A DNA stretch of 64,000 nucleotides from Ancylostoma caninum (taxonomy: Eukaryota > Nematoda > Chromadorea > Rhabditida > Ancylostomatidae). The notes below the pieces were generated by a model that made no database searches, had not been told where the DNA came from, and saw nothing but the letters and a program-made list of their open reading frames with translations. Of the stretch, positions 43,563 to 55,300 are shown in pieces (position 1 is the stretch's first letter; every line of letters begins with the position of its first letter). The stretch lies in NCBI GenBank assembly GCA_037903475.1, contig JBAJFG010000445.1:2666001-2730000 (forward strand), in the 5' to 3' direction. The translations under genes and the position numbers were made by a program.

Positions 43563-43902
43563 CATTTGTAAAGGATGTGACTAACAGTATACCGATGAAT
43601 GCAGCAGTTTTTTTTTCTGGTGATGTTAGCCTTCGAAGTGAGTCAAGTAGTTGACTTTGACAATGATGAGTTGCAAGACATAGTGGAAGCGGATGGATTC
43701 TAGACTATGCATGCATGCACAGCTACGAGATCTGACGCTCGCATTTCAACAATACTGGACCTTCCCAAACAATTCGGCAAGATGAAATAGCCCGATCGAA
43801 TGATGTTCAAAAGCCGAACTTTTGAAAATGAGTACAGCGGTCGGCCATTTCTTGCAAAATCGACGCCGCTTACACAGAAGATCTCGGAATTTCTTCGCCA
43901 TT

Positions 43903-43957
43903 TGTGTCGTTCAAGACCTGAAGAGTGTGGCACACTCTTCAGGTCTTGAACGACACA
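43903..43957. repeat. Perfect palindrome, 27-bp arms, 1-base centre
   Basis: TGTGTCGTTCAAGACCTGAA... reads identically on both strands across 55 bases with a single unpaired G at 43930. No related copy seen in the window. Confidence 0.95.
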
Positions 43958-44107
43958 GCAATCATTCCTTCCCGCAATTAGACCATTTCCTGCTAGAAAA
44001 ATATTCCATTACCAAGTTCTGGAGACGCCTTGCATCAATTTATGACTGGTTTCTCTTCAGGCTTTTAAGCTGTTGACTTACAAACCTGTTTCAACGGTAA
44101 ATGGATA

Positions 44108-44335
44108 CCTGTGGGGAACGCAGGGGGGGAGGGGGAGGGGGTTGGAATTGCTACATAAAATAGATGAAAATACTGTATGAGCTTTTTTTTTATTGTTAAT
44201 TTTTTACTATTTTTGAAGTATTCACTTATTTAATACTAAAATTAATGTTTTTAGCAATTTTAGTGTTCCACCTGGGTCCATGATGTGGCAGAGTTGCCAC
44301 TTTTTTCAACCCTTCCCCCTGGCTAGCAACTCCTG
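44108..44335. mobile_element. Diverged hAT-type MITE relative (copy 3)
   Basis: Shares layout with 36735-37012: GGGGAACGCAGGGGGG start, AT-rich centre, CCACCTGGGTCC block, then a C-rich end. Ends are degraded and no target duplication is visible. Confidence 0.6.
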
Positions 44336-44355
44336 TTTTGTCCTAATAGATATAC

Positions 44356-44550
44356 AGTGCGGTATCATAAATATAGACGCACCCCCAAAATTTCAGTTTC
44401 TGGCGGACTTTTGACAATGTGTTGTGTCACCTATCAACTCAGCGTGCCCGAAAACTCTAGTTTACCAATCGTCACCCATGAACGTTGCGGAAAAGGCTAT
44501 AATCAACAGTTGGACCTCATTTAGACCGTATCATAATTATAGACGCACTT
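44356..44550 (+). repeat. Two direct copies of a Tc1-like end motif
   Basis: GCGGTATCATAAATATAGAC (near 44360) and CCGTATCATAATTATAGACG (near 44527) occur in the same orientation 167 bases apart. This resembles the ends of Tc1-type elements, but no inverted partner is found. Confidence 0.4.
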
Positions 44551-44716
44551 CCGACAAGAAATATAAATACCACATTCTTCGGCAGAAAATTCCCATTTTA
44601 GTATTGCAGTGGCAAGTATTCACTATATTACCACCAAATGTCACATGAATCAAAACCCTTGGGAGCTGACCAGGTGCAGATAACCTTTTTGCATGCATGA
44701 ATGTTTGCCCCTATTC

Positions 44717-44800
44717 ATGAAGTTTTACCCTTATGGAAGAAGCTTTACCCTTATGGAAGAAGCTTTACCCTTATGGAAGAAGCTTTACCCCTTTGGAAGA
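44717..44800 (+). repeat. 20-bp tandem repeat, 4 copies
   Basis: Unit GAAGCTTTACCCTTATGGAA, first and last copies slightly changed. Confidence 0.9.
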
Positions 44801-45531
44801 TGATATCCAAAATTGATCTCATACGAGTAGGGTTGCAAACTTGGAAAATGTGTTAATAAGCCGTGTGTCTGGGATCTATTGCGAAACCTCTCTTAGGTTT
44901 TTCTTGATTCGGTTATTATACAAGGAGGTATATAATACTGATAGTGAGTGTATCACTGAGTGATTGATTTCACAAGTGATTCATAAAATGAGACTTGGAC
45001 TTTTCTTAGACTTGGACTTCTCCTTGGACTCAGGAGGACTTCTTCTTGGATTTATGACTTCTTGAACTCGGACTAACTCGACGAAGGAATATTTATCTAA
45101 ATATCTAACAAATATTAATATAAACATATCTATCTGTACAGTAGTGTAGGAGAAGAAGTGACACATGGTTCGGCAATATTGTTCTATGTTTGCGCCGGTA
45201 ACTCCTAGAAGAATGTTTACTGGAACTAATAATCATTTCTTAAAATATACAAATTTACGAAATTCACGACAATACTCTGAACACGGTAAACAAGTATATG
45301 ACGAGAAACGTTGAGATGAAGACTTGCATTATTTGTCACACTAATCCGGTTTCGGGACTTGAACTAGACCGGAAGTGTGGTCTCCTTGGCGCCCCTCATT
45401 AGTAGTTCCCAAGGGGACTCCGTTGGGGTAGTTCGCACTGAATCTGCAATGGAGATTTTCATTTATACCGTTCCTAAGAGTGACGTGCAAGATACCTCCT
45501 CATCTCCTGTGCGATGGTTTCCCTTCGTTCT

Positions 45532-47560
45532 CTATCCTAGGTAGGGGGTGTACTTCTCATGCGAAGGGACCTGAATGAAGAGGAATTTGTGGAATAATGG
45601 AGCGGCCGAATCTCGGAGTGTAACCTGCTGAAGTCTTATTAACGCCGACTCGGCTTCACTCTCGAGGTCTGGGTGCACCTCTATGAGACGACGTAGAGTC
45701 GGGTGGTCACCGTCCATAAGGATGTTCAGCTGGCTGAAAAAGATTGGGTTAAGAAAGATGGGAGTTGGGCTGCAGTTGGTAGTCATACCTATAGTAAGCC
45801 TCGGCTAAGTTCGTGGCTCTTAGCTCCTCGACCTCGAACTTGTTCCAGAAGTCAGCAAACATGCCCATGTACCGTTTCTTCTCCAATTAATTGAGGAATT
45901 CGCTGCGTGGTCCGTATGCCGGGTGCTCCCTCGCGACGAGGGGAGTTGTCAACCCTCTCATCGGTGGAGGCGACGAGCGAGGAAGGGAACTCCCTTGATG
46001 GTCTCCCACCAAGCCTTAACCTCAAAGCTTTTACGGGTTCCGTTGATGAATTGTGAAAAGCGCACCCTGTCGCGCCTTCTGTTCCAGGCCTGTGCCAAAT
46101 GGAAAGCACAATCCTGAACAGTAACACCCGGGAACACCTGAAACAAATTGTTGTTAAGTTAAGTTGTTAAGGTCTTTCCGATTTCGTGAATGATGCTACT
46201 AATACTAACCCTCTTTGCGGCATTGATAGAGGCCTTCTCAATGTCCAGCCAGCACCACGCGGAGATACATGGACGCCTTGAACTCATCCCTGAGGTGCCG
46301 AAATATGGTAGTGTACACCTAAATATGGGTATGAGTACATAAGTGCATACGGGCTTGAGTACATAAGTGCATACGGGTATGGGTGCATAAGTGAATACCT
46401 GCTCGGTCTTCTTTGACGAAATGGCGTACAGCAATGGCACTTCTACACCATTGCGGCACACATCATGCGCGGTGTACAGCTGGACTTTCCGTTTGAGCTG
46501 ACGAGGTTGGAATGAATGAACACGAGCGTGTGCAGCCCGTTCCTAGCCGCCATCTGAACCTAAGTATCAATAACGGAGGAGAACTGAGCAAAAAATTGTT
46601 GTAAACTCGTCATACCTGCACTGTGTTGCTGTTGTAATACACGTGCAGCATTGGTTCCAAACGGTGCACAAATATCGACACGTCAGGAAGTATGCTGAAC
46701 GTCTCCGGGATGTAAGTCATGGTGGTGCCGGCTTCACCACAGTTGTAGGTTTCCAGAACTCTACAGGAAGTCAACTTATACGAGCAACTAAATGATCTGA
46801 ATAGTTCTCACCTTTTGATAGAGCTTCGTCTCGAAAAACAACCCCTGCTGTAGTGATGAGAGACCATCGCCTGGTACATCTCCGGTTCTGTAAGAGAGTT
46901 CATAACAATCTCCTAGATTATACCTAAAAGCTGGAAGTACCTTGCGCAACTTTCTCTTTAATAGTGGCCATCTGCTTATGCCACTCCGGCTTAGAGTCTT
47001 CCTTGCACGCCACGGTTGAATATTGATACAAACACTTATATTGAAGACAATACCAGCAATAAAATTTTCGTACCTCATAAACCGTCCTGTCCACTAGATT
47101 GTGTGCCGTTTTGATGGGATTCCACTCAGGATGGTGGTCCAGGGTGCAAGGATCGGTGGCGAATTCGTTACCAATCATCTATAACATTGGTTATGAGGGT
47201 AAATCATGGAAAAGTTAAAACTTAAGACATATAATAAATATTACAACTTCTCACATAATAAATATTACAACTTCTCACCCTTATCCCTGTCCATTTCCCT
47301 TTACTTTTGCACTGCTGACACTGGTACAGCTGATGATTGTTCGCTATACGTTTAAAAGTAAACGTATACGATTCGTCTGTACCAGGCAACCTGTAGCACA
47401 TCATTGAGTGCTTCCCAAACTTTGTGGCAAGAGCTTCTGCCACAAATCGCCTGAGAATTAAACATTCCTACTATCACTCAACTATATTTTATAATGTATT
47501 ACCTCTGTTGCTGGGCCCTTCATATAACTCTGCCTGCTCGTTGACCATGCACAGTTCCAT
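45532..47560 (-). pseudogene. MULE (Mutator-like) transposase gene with introns, broken
   Basis: Minus strand, probable start ATG at 47560 (MELCMVNEQAE). A FLYWCH-like zinc-binding block follows (47279-47450: YQCQQCKSKGKW), then exons near 47074-47178, 46941-47020, 46811-46895 and 46614-46760. The transposase core follows: DIEKASINAAKR near 46225, FPGVTVQDCAFHLAQAW near 46125, ELRATNLAEAYYR near 45810, and GDHPTLRRLIEVHPD near 45690. Exon borders have GT-AG sites. The frame must change near 46490 (between AARNGLHTLV and the block CRNGVEVPLLYAI) and again near 46270, where an in-frame TGA also occurs, so this copy is inactive. MULE transposases use a DDE catalytic core; this type is common in nematodes. 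Terminal inverted repeats were not found. Confidence 0.8.
46325..46402. repeat. 24-bp tandem repeat in a MULE intron
   Basis: Three units of about GGGTATGAGTACATAAGTGC + ATAC. Confidence 0.85.
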
Positions 47561-49045
47561 GATAGTCTATACTGGTAGATGATTACAACCACAATGGTAA
47601 ATTTCGAAGTTGTACCAGAATATATGATTCATTAACTGGCATAAGGCGTGAACAAGACAAGCGTAGGATGATGAACTGTTACATCACATGTGAACAGGAT
47701 GAGCGTAGGATGATAAACTGTCTGACCTGTCTTCAAGACTAAGGCAGAGTTTCCAACCATTCCTTCCACTGGCAATCATGATTGACCTCTGGCGCTGATA
47801 GTGCCTAACAACTTCACACATTGTCCCTTGAGGGGTAGTAACACTATGGCATCGAGTCATCTCGTCACAGATTCACTAGCAGTAGTACAGGGAGCACGAA
47901 TACATGCCATACGCGGCCCCAGGAACTTAACGACCCATGCCCATGCCGCCATGACCTGCGGATACGCACACAATGCAATGCACTTAAGAGAAGGCTTGCA
48001 AATTGCTGAGTAGAGTGTTGGCAGAGCTTCAGAACAATGCACAAGGTGATGAATTGAACAATATAAATTGTTTAAATTTAAATGAAGCTGCAATTAAATT
48101 AAATTAAATTTTAGGAAAAATGGAGGATTTTGAGAAGTAAAACACTTTTAAGGCAAAATTAGACACAGGAGTGGACGAATTTCCTTGCTAGGAAGCTAGC
48201 TAGAGCAGAGCTGAGAAGCTGAGATTGCACATTAAAATTAACTTCTCAGTAGCAGCTATTATCAAACAAACAAACATTTCCGTGTTCAAAAACCATGAAG
48301 CACTCTCAGCAAGCTCTTGCCGCGTAATGAACCCAAAGAAGCTCGTAACTTATGGGGTTTTCGACGTTTCCACAAAACTTAAGGTACATCTTTGTGCTCA
48401 GCAGCTCGCGTATTTTCGACTACGGTATGAATCTCGAATGTGGCCCATGAGCTCAGACACTGCCTTTAAGGCCAGCGCCTATCCTCAGGTACTTGTAGCA
48501 GCAGAAGATTACTAGTGAACATGCCGTTAATGTAGTGAATAATTCGTTGAAGCAGTGAGTATTCCATCGAAATAAGTGAAGTCCGGAAGAAAATGGTCCA
48601 GAAATGAATACAGTAGGGTGGCAGCAGCTTTGGATCATTGCCAAGTCTTCATCAAGGGTCAGCGTCGTTAAGCATGGACAACCCCGTTGTTTCGGCCGGT
48701 GGTAGTCACAGCGCGCTCCACTGACAACGCGCGAAATTAAATCTCTGAATTCTGAAAATGCAATCTTGCGTTCATTCTAACATACACTACATACATAGTA
48801 CATTGTGTCACCTTATCTCATGAGTGATATTTGATATTTCCTGTCATATCAGTTTTTATGAGAAAGACACCTTGTTTTCACGTTGTTCTCTTTCTGGGGG
48901 ATATTCAAGTGAACGGGGACTATTTCTACATATTTAATTCGACTCCTTGGCAAAAAGGCAAGAATGGCGACGTTCATTGCTGAACCCACCTACCCACGAA
49001 TGCTGCGGTACTTTAAACAATGTATTAGAGAAGAGCTTGGAACAT
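47561..49045. other. Intergenic, no gene recognised
   Basis: No supported exon. A short ACTGCCTTTAA stretch at 48461 resembles an end of the TTAA-type MITEs. Confidence 0.4.
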
Positions 49046-49329
49046 ATTACTGGTTTGGTTAAACGACTTTCCGTCCCCTGTTGGTGTTCCATTACTCTGT
49101 CAGTGTTCTTGTCTTTATCGCATTGCACGCATTCCGACCAAGTATGTACTAGACTGAACTGAACTTGACCGTACTGAAATCTCAAATCTGTGCTAAAAAT
49201 CCTTGCACAAATTAGCGAATGCAAACGAATGGTAGCAATGCCTACAATGCGATAAAGACAAGAGTAGAACACTGACAGAATAATAGAGCACTGACAGGGG
49301 ACGGAAAGTTGTTCAACCGAGCCAGCAAT
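49046..49329. mobile_element. Fold-back element with arms of about 80 bp
   Basis: Left arm ATTACTGGTTTGGTTAAACG... ; the right arm is its imperfect inverse ending in CAACCGAGCCAGCAAT. Shared blocks include CTTTCCGTCCCCTG and TCTTTATCGCATTG. Confidence 0.85.
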
Positions 49330-49394
49330 CTACTCCATACTCCTCCTAAACATGTTTGAAGAACCGCAGCGTTCGTGATCAGGTGGGTCCAGTG

Positions 49395-52300
49395 ATGAAC
49401 GCCGCCAGCCTTGGCATTTTGCCAGGGAGCCGAATTAAATATGTAGAAATAGTCTCCACTTATTTAAGTGATCCGGAATTTAGCTGTCTGATGTATATAC
49501 ATATTCCGAGTCTCTTTGAATCTGGTCCTGATAAGTATCTTTCTAAGCCTGAGTTTTCTTCCTCGTAAGGTAATAAAAAAAAACAATTACGTAACTTTTA
49601 AATTTCGAAAGTTGCCCATTTAGGCACAGATGGAAGCAGGAACTGCAAGCCGATCACCATCTTGGAAGAACCCTCGTGAACGGCTAAAAAACCATTTGAG
49701 AAGAACGAACAGGTCCTTATTAGAACCATGTTTCTTTTCATGTATTGCCATCATATTGTGAAATTCTTATGAAAAACACCTTTTCATCCTAATCACAGCT
49801 TCCGTAGCAAAGAGATTTTGATGCGCATTTTCCAGTAACCGTTCTCTTACTGCACCTTTGGATAATGCAAAGAAGAGTCTGGATGCTCACATTGGATCTC
49901 AAGAAGTGATACCCAGCAGCATATCTTTAGTCAGAAGCAATCCTTTCAAGGTGAGGGTGGAATCGCGGTTTCTGATATCAGTTTACGATTCTTAAAGCCT
50001 GCTACCTTTGTTGCCTTGCCCATAACACTACCATCTTTGATTTTCAGCGGTCTTCTCCAATAAAAAAACGACGAAAGCGAGGCTATGAGGAGCACGTTTC
50101 ATTCGAATTGTCTACAGCTTGGGATGACTCAAATGCCAATGATCCGTTTTCCAATGAAAGGTAAGCGGGGAACTTCCTTCATTTCTTCATGTAAGCTCAG
50201 ATTTACCTCCTCTTAGTATGGTTAAACCGCATCAATGCCGCCTTTTATCCCATTTCCTGTTTTTCTGGACAGCTCCATTTTTAGAGTTCTTCGCAGCAGT
50301 AAATTCAGAAGCTCACGTGATCGGTCGAATGTTATGAGCTCTGTAGGTTTCACATGCTTTTATAGTGTTCTTTGTTATGTTTCTCAATGTTCTCTTTTCC
50401 TCAAAGGACTCATCCTTCAAAGAATCATTTGCGACGGATTTTTCTGACATATTTATTGGAGATGCTTCCAATTCTACAGAAGAAGATCATTCTAATTGTT
50501 CCGAGAAGATCCCTCTTGATCTTCGGCTGGGTACCAAGCTAAGAGTTACATCTAAAAAGCCATTTCCGTGGATGCGAGATACAAATACTTCAGGTATTAT
50601 AGTGCAAAAACATTCTTGAATTTTTTTTTTGCATTTTGATATTTCTTTGTTTGTACATGTCTTTATTAATCGTAATGGTTTCAAATATTTTCAAAGTGGC
50701 AGTTTGACCGACACATATCTGATATTTCTGCGCTCACTTTAAGAGATTTTGGCACGTTTTCACTTTGTGTGCTTCGAAACTTTAGGAAAAATCACTGAAG
50801 CTTCACCTGGAAAGGTGCTAGACATTCTGAACATGCTTATTTTTCCGTTTTGCACAAAGAACTCCAATGGTCGAGGCTCGTACGCAAACGCCACACCACC
50901 TACATATTGGGATAGGTTAGAACACGAAGCAGGAATATCGAACGAGAATGAGAGCGGTGGTACGCATGAAGTGTGTGAATACCTACGTAGAGTGTCACGT
51001 ATGATGGCAGCAGTTGAGGGGAAGATGGCAGCAGTGGGAGGAGATGTTGCTGGTGTTTTTACTCGATGTATTACGTCGTTCGGGATGCGTTCGTGCTGCA
51101 GAGTTATCGGGATAGGTTAGTTTAAAATGTCAACTTCGCTAAGAAGGTGACAAAGATATGCGGAATATTGTTCATATTCGTAATAATTTCGATTGATACA
51201 TGCCGTATACCTACCCTAATCGTGAACACCTATTGGTACGATAGGAAACGGTCACAACGTGTTATTTAACATTAACACAAACATTGTGACCGTTTCCTTA
51301 ACGCAAACATTAACACAAACATTGTGACGGTACATGTTAAATAACTTCATGCACAATTTGGTAAAATATTTCTCTTGAAATCGTCAAGTTCTCCGAAGTG
51401 GAATAGTGCCGTTGGTTTCTGGTAGAAATGTAACGACATTAATTTGTTGGCACGTGTCCCCACAAAATCTAAAGCGCGGCTGGAATGAAGCTTTGGTAAG
51501 CAAATAGTATTTTATAAGCTGTTACTGATATAGTCCGTTTCAAAACGACGATAGTGGAGTATTCGTGTCAGTGCTTTGCATTTATCGCCTGCTTTTCCGT
51601 ACACGGCACTAGTATTCGCATTTTCTGTTTCTCTAATATCTTCGCAGCTATTTTCCTCTGTGAAACACACCATAACTGCGCTACCAAATTTAAGGAAAAT
51701 TGATCGGAGATTGTAAAAAGCTGTTCCATGGGAGTGAGGTTAGAAACAGCGATTCTGTGTTGCGTTCTTTCATTTATGTGAAAAAAACTGAAGATGAAAA
51801 CGCTTTAGCTTTTTTTTTTCTTAGGCGTTGCGGTTGTTCGGATGACTGGGCAACAACGCCAGGAAGGCCTTCGTTGTTTTATGAACACAGTTGCGGTTCA
51901 GGTGAATCACTGTGAAGCATTGTTCTTGATTTTTCAATACTACTACTGTGGTGAGCACCAATGGAGCCGACAGTTTCTTGAACTTGAAGGCCTACAACAA
52001 CGTGAGGGCTCGTCCCACGCTGGAATCGTTTTACTTTGCCATAATAGCTAATCGTAGCAATATTTAGCGTTTTTTCTTCGTAGCGAAGCCGTCAAATACG
52101 ATGAAGAAACACCAGGCATTGTCAACATTGGCCATGACGGCAGCGATTCCAGCACGCCTGTCGCGCTGCTGTGCACGTTCAAGTCCGCAGATTCGTCGGC
52201 TCTATCGCGCACTGTACTTCCTACATGTGCTTTATTGCAGTTTAATGCATCATCGGAATTGGAAATCCCATCTGATGTATCCGCTATTGCTCTTCTGGAG

Positions 52301-55300
52301 TCAGCTTGCCTTTTTTGGCAGTTCCCTTGTTTTTCTTGGTTGCCAACCTATCCAAGAGCGGACACGTTGGTTAATGCAAGTGCACTGAATAAGCATTCAA
52401 CGCCATCGATGCCAGAAAATTGTTTGGAAGCTGTTGACATGCAGTGGTATATTTTTTATCATCTGTACCTTTGTCACCTCCTGTGGTATCTACCACCATT
52501 TTGTTTTCATCTTATCTTCAGGACAGAGTGTTTTGATCAGCTGTTTTTATCGTGGAAGAAAGGTGACCGAAGAAGTTTCTACATGGCGTGTTCCTCATTT
52601 ACAGTACTTTTCACGAAGCTTAGTTGCGATGATGGTCTTAGTGAGTATGTTTTGAAGATGTTTTGCTGAAAGATTCTTGCTCTGTAGAACTCTCATCTGG
52701 CGTAACCTCCACAATTTCAGTGGCGACGGAAGATTCTTCATCTTGTTTTCAAACTTGTGGAGGTCTACGACATGTTGTAATTGTTACCCCCAGTACGCTT
52801 GGATTTAGGCAGTACTTGAAAAGCGAGGGTGAGTCTCAGGGTCAAGTAATTCTGTTTAAAAAAATAAGTTCATAGTTTAGAGGCAGCATTCACTGAAATA
52901 CTTAGGTCGAAGATTTTGCGGTATATTGGGGTTTTTAGGGAAGATGAACTCATTGACAACGATGAAGTAGCATGAAACACGCGAAAAACACGGGAAATAA
53001 TGGCGGTATTTCATGCGTGTCCGCAGCGCGAAGGAGTGTTCCGTAACCTTGCACGAAACCTTGCAAACGGTACGAATTCCATAAACTAAAGAGCCCACCG
53101 CTGAACCAGATGCGCACACCCTGTCATAGGCGTTAGCTGACATGACGAAACCTTAATGTCCAGAGTAGCAGATGTGTCCACGACAGTATCATCGCAGATA
53201 GGCGGCCATCCACGGTGTTCAACTTACTGTTGGGATTGTTGAGCGGCTCGCTACATGGTAAGCGACTCATTTTAGGAGTAAGAATTTCCGTGAGTGCTGC
53301 CTTTAAGGGGAATTTGTCTGTTTTATAATCAAACCATTTTTTTGGGTGAAGGTCATGAAGTGTGATAGATCATGTCATCTGAGAGTTGCACAGTTGCAAA
53401 GCGCACCGATGCAACGGTTGCTGCGCCCATCTTGCAGGATGCGTGTGCTAGCCTACCCTGTTCAAAAAACCGAAGACTTTATTTGGTCAAAAATGGGCCA
53501 AATATAAATTCTTAAGAGTTGGATTGGAATATTAATAATTAGCACTAATTATATGTCACATTTCAAAGAAAGTTGAGCCTAATTGCTTTTGTCTTACTGA
53601 GTTTTATTCAATCATCACCATCTTCAATAGTGAAAGGTGCTTAAAACACGATAGATACTCAACATGTGTACCTGTAGCGCCTGCTAATCTCTGCCGACGA
53701 ACTAGGGGTGGAACAACAATTCCATAGGAATCTTTCAGGGCGGCGCGGATAGCGGGCTCAAGTTTGCCAACTATGCCAGCTATCGTTTTTCCTGTCATAC
53801 ACCCCATTTCTTTATTGATTATTGACATTGTACGAAAATGTATCTTAATTGTTTAGTGATTTCGTTAGTTCAGCACCTCCTACTTTTCTCATCCTGCCAG
53901 ACCAACGCGTACTTTTTAAGGTGTTGAGTATGAAGTCATCAGGAAGAAGGCACAGTCAAGCTCCAAAGTTCTCATTTCGTTCAAGCTGCCATGTGATGAA
54001 GACTCTCTTTCTAAGCTTGACTGGTCGGGAGTCACCGAAAGTCAACCGCCGCTGTTCTCGTACGGTTGGTATAAAGAAAACATCCTCTTGCTGTCTTTTT
54101 ACCTTTCCTACTTTTATTTCGTGGTCAAAACGTTTCTTTTTTTTCGACACACGAAAATATGGAAAGATATGTATTGATTTTAAAAGAGAAGCATGGCTAA
54201 GAAATCGCGGCTTAGAATTTTTTGATTCGTATTCATTTTTGTGGGCGTAATATCTACAGGTTATGCTCTATTTCTCCGTAGCAGCTCATTTGGAATGTCA
54301 CAATAAGACATATGTTGAGGTTCTCCTTTATTCAGATATTGGATTGAAGAGTAGTCCGAATGAGAGTCATAACAAGGAGAACACTTCTGATTTGGGCCTT
54401 TCTGAGGAGAGGTTCGTGTTTTATTTGTGATACTTAGGAGATTTTCTGGGGATTCTGATTTTTCAAAATGCAAGTCAGTGCGTCCGTTTAGGCAGTTTAT
54501 TTCTAACTAAATGAGATTATCTGCGCTAACCTGGACTGCGTCAACACTGACTGCCCCTCCCCTAATAACCTTTTTGCCATAGAAATTATGTAGGATTCTG
54601 TAGAAAAGCCGTACCCATCTCCACAACGCTTGCCACGTTTCCACGTCATTATCCCTAGTCGGCGTAATGATTCATCGTCATCTCTGTTTATCTCTAGAAT
54701 GTCAGTTAGTGGTCTGCTTGCTAGAGATAACGATACGGAGGAAGGTAAGCATTGCGGAAACCCGTACGCCTCAACCTATAGGATTATACACAGTCCAGCA
54801 GCGAGTTACGATATGTTAGAATAGACGATGCGTCGAACAATTGCCCCTTTCAACCCGCACCTCTGCATGCGATGGATGTAGTGAAAATCATCAAACATGA
54901 TCACGGCCAGATGATTTTGTATGCACCTTAATCCTCCAGGTCTTAGCCTTCATCATGAATCCCGCTTTCAATCTAAGTACAATTTTTTCAGTCCTGGTAA
55001 AGCAGACATTTCTGGGGATCACGAATGGTTAGAAAATATTGGAATGTCGCCGCGGAAAAGCGCAAAACTTAGGAGATAGTATGTTTCATTTATGATACCA
55101 GACTGACCCTGCTCATGACCTTTCATTGTTTTGAGCTTTCCTTTTACAGCAAGTCCACGGGATCGGCATCTAATCTGGCTAGCGAAGCGTCCCTTAACAG
55201 GCCGGATTTAGACGATGTAGCAGCAGTATTAGTAAAGGTCATCCTATCGATGTTGTGTTGATACGAATCTGTTTTCTCAAACTCTGTAATAGTAATTAAT

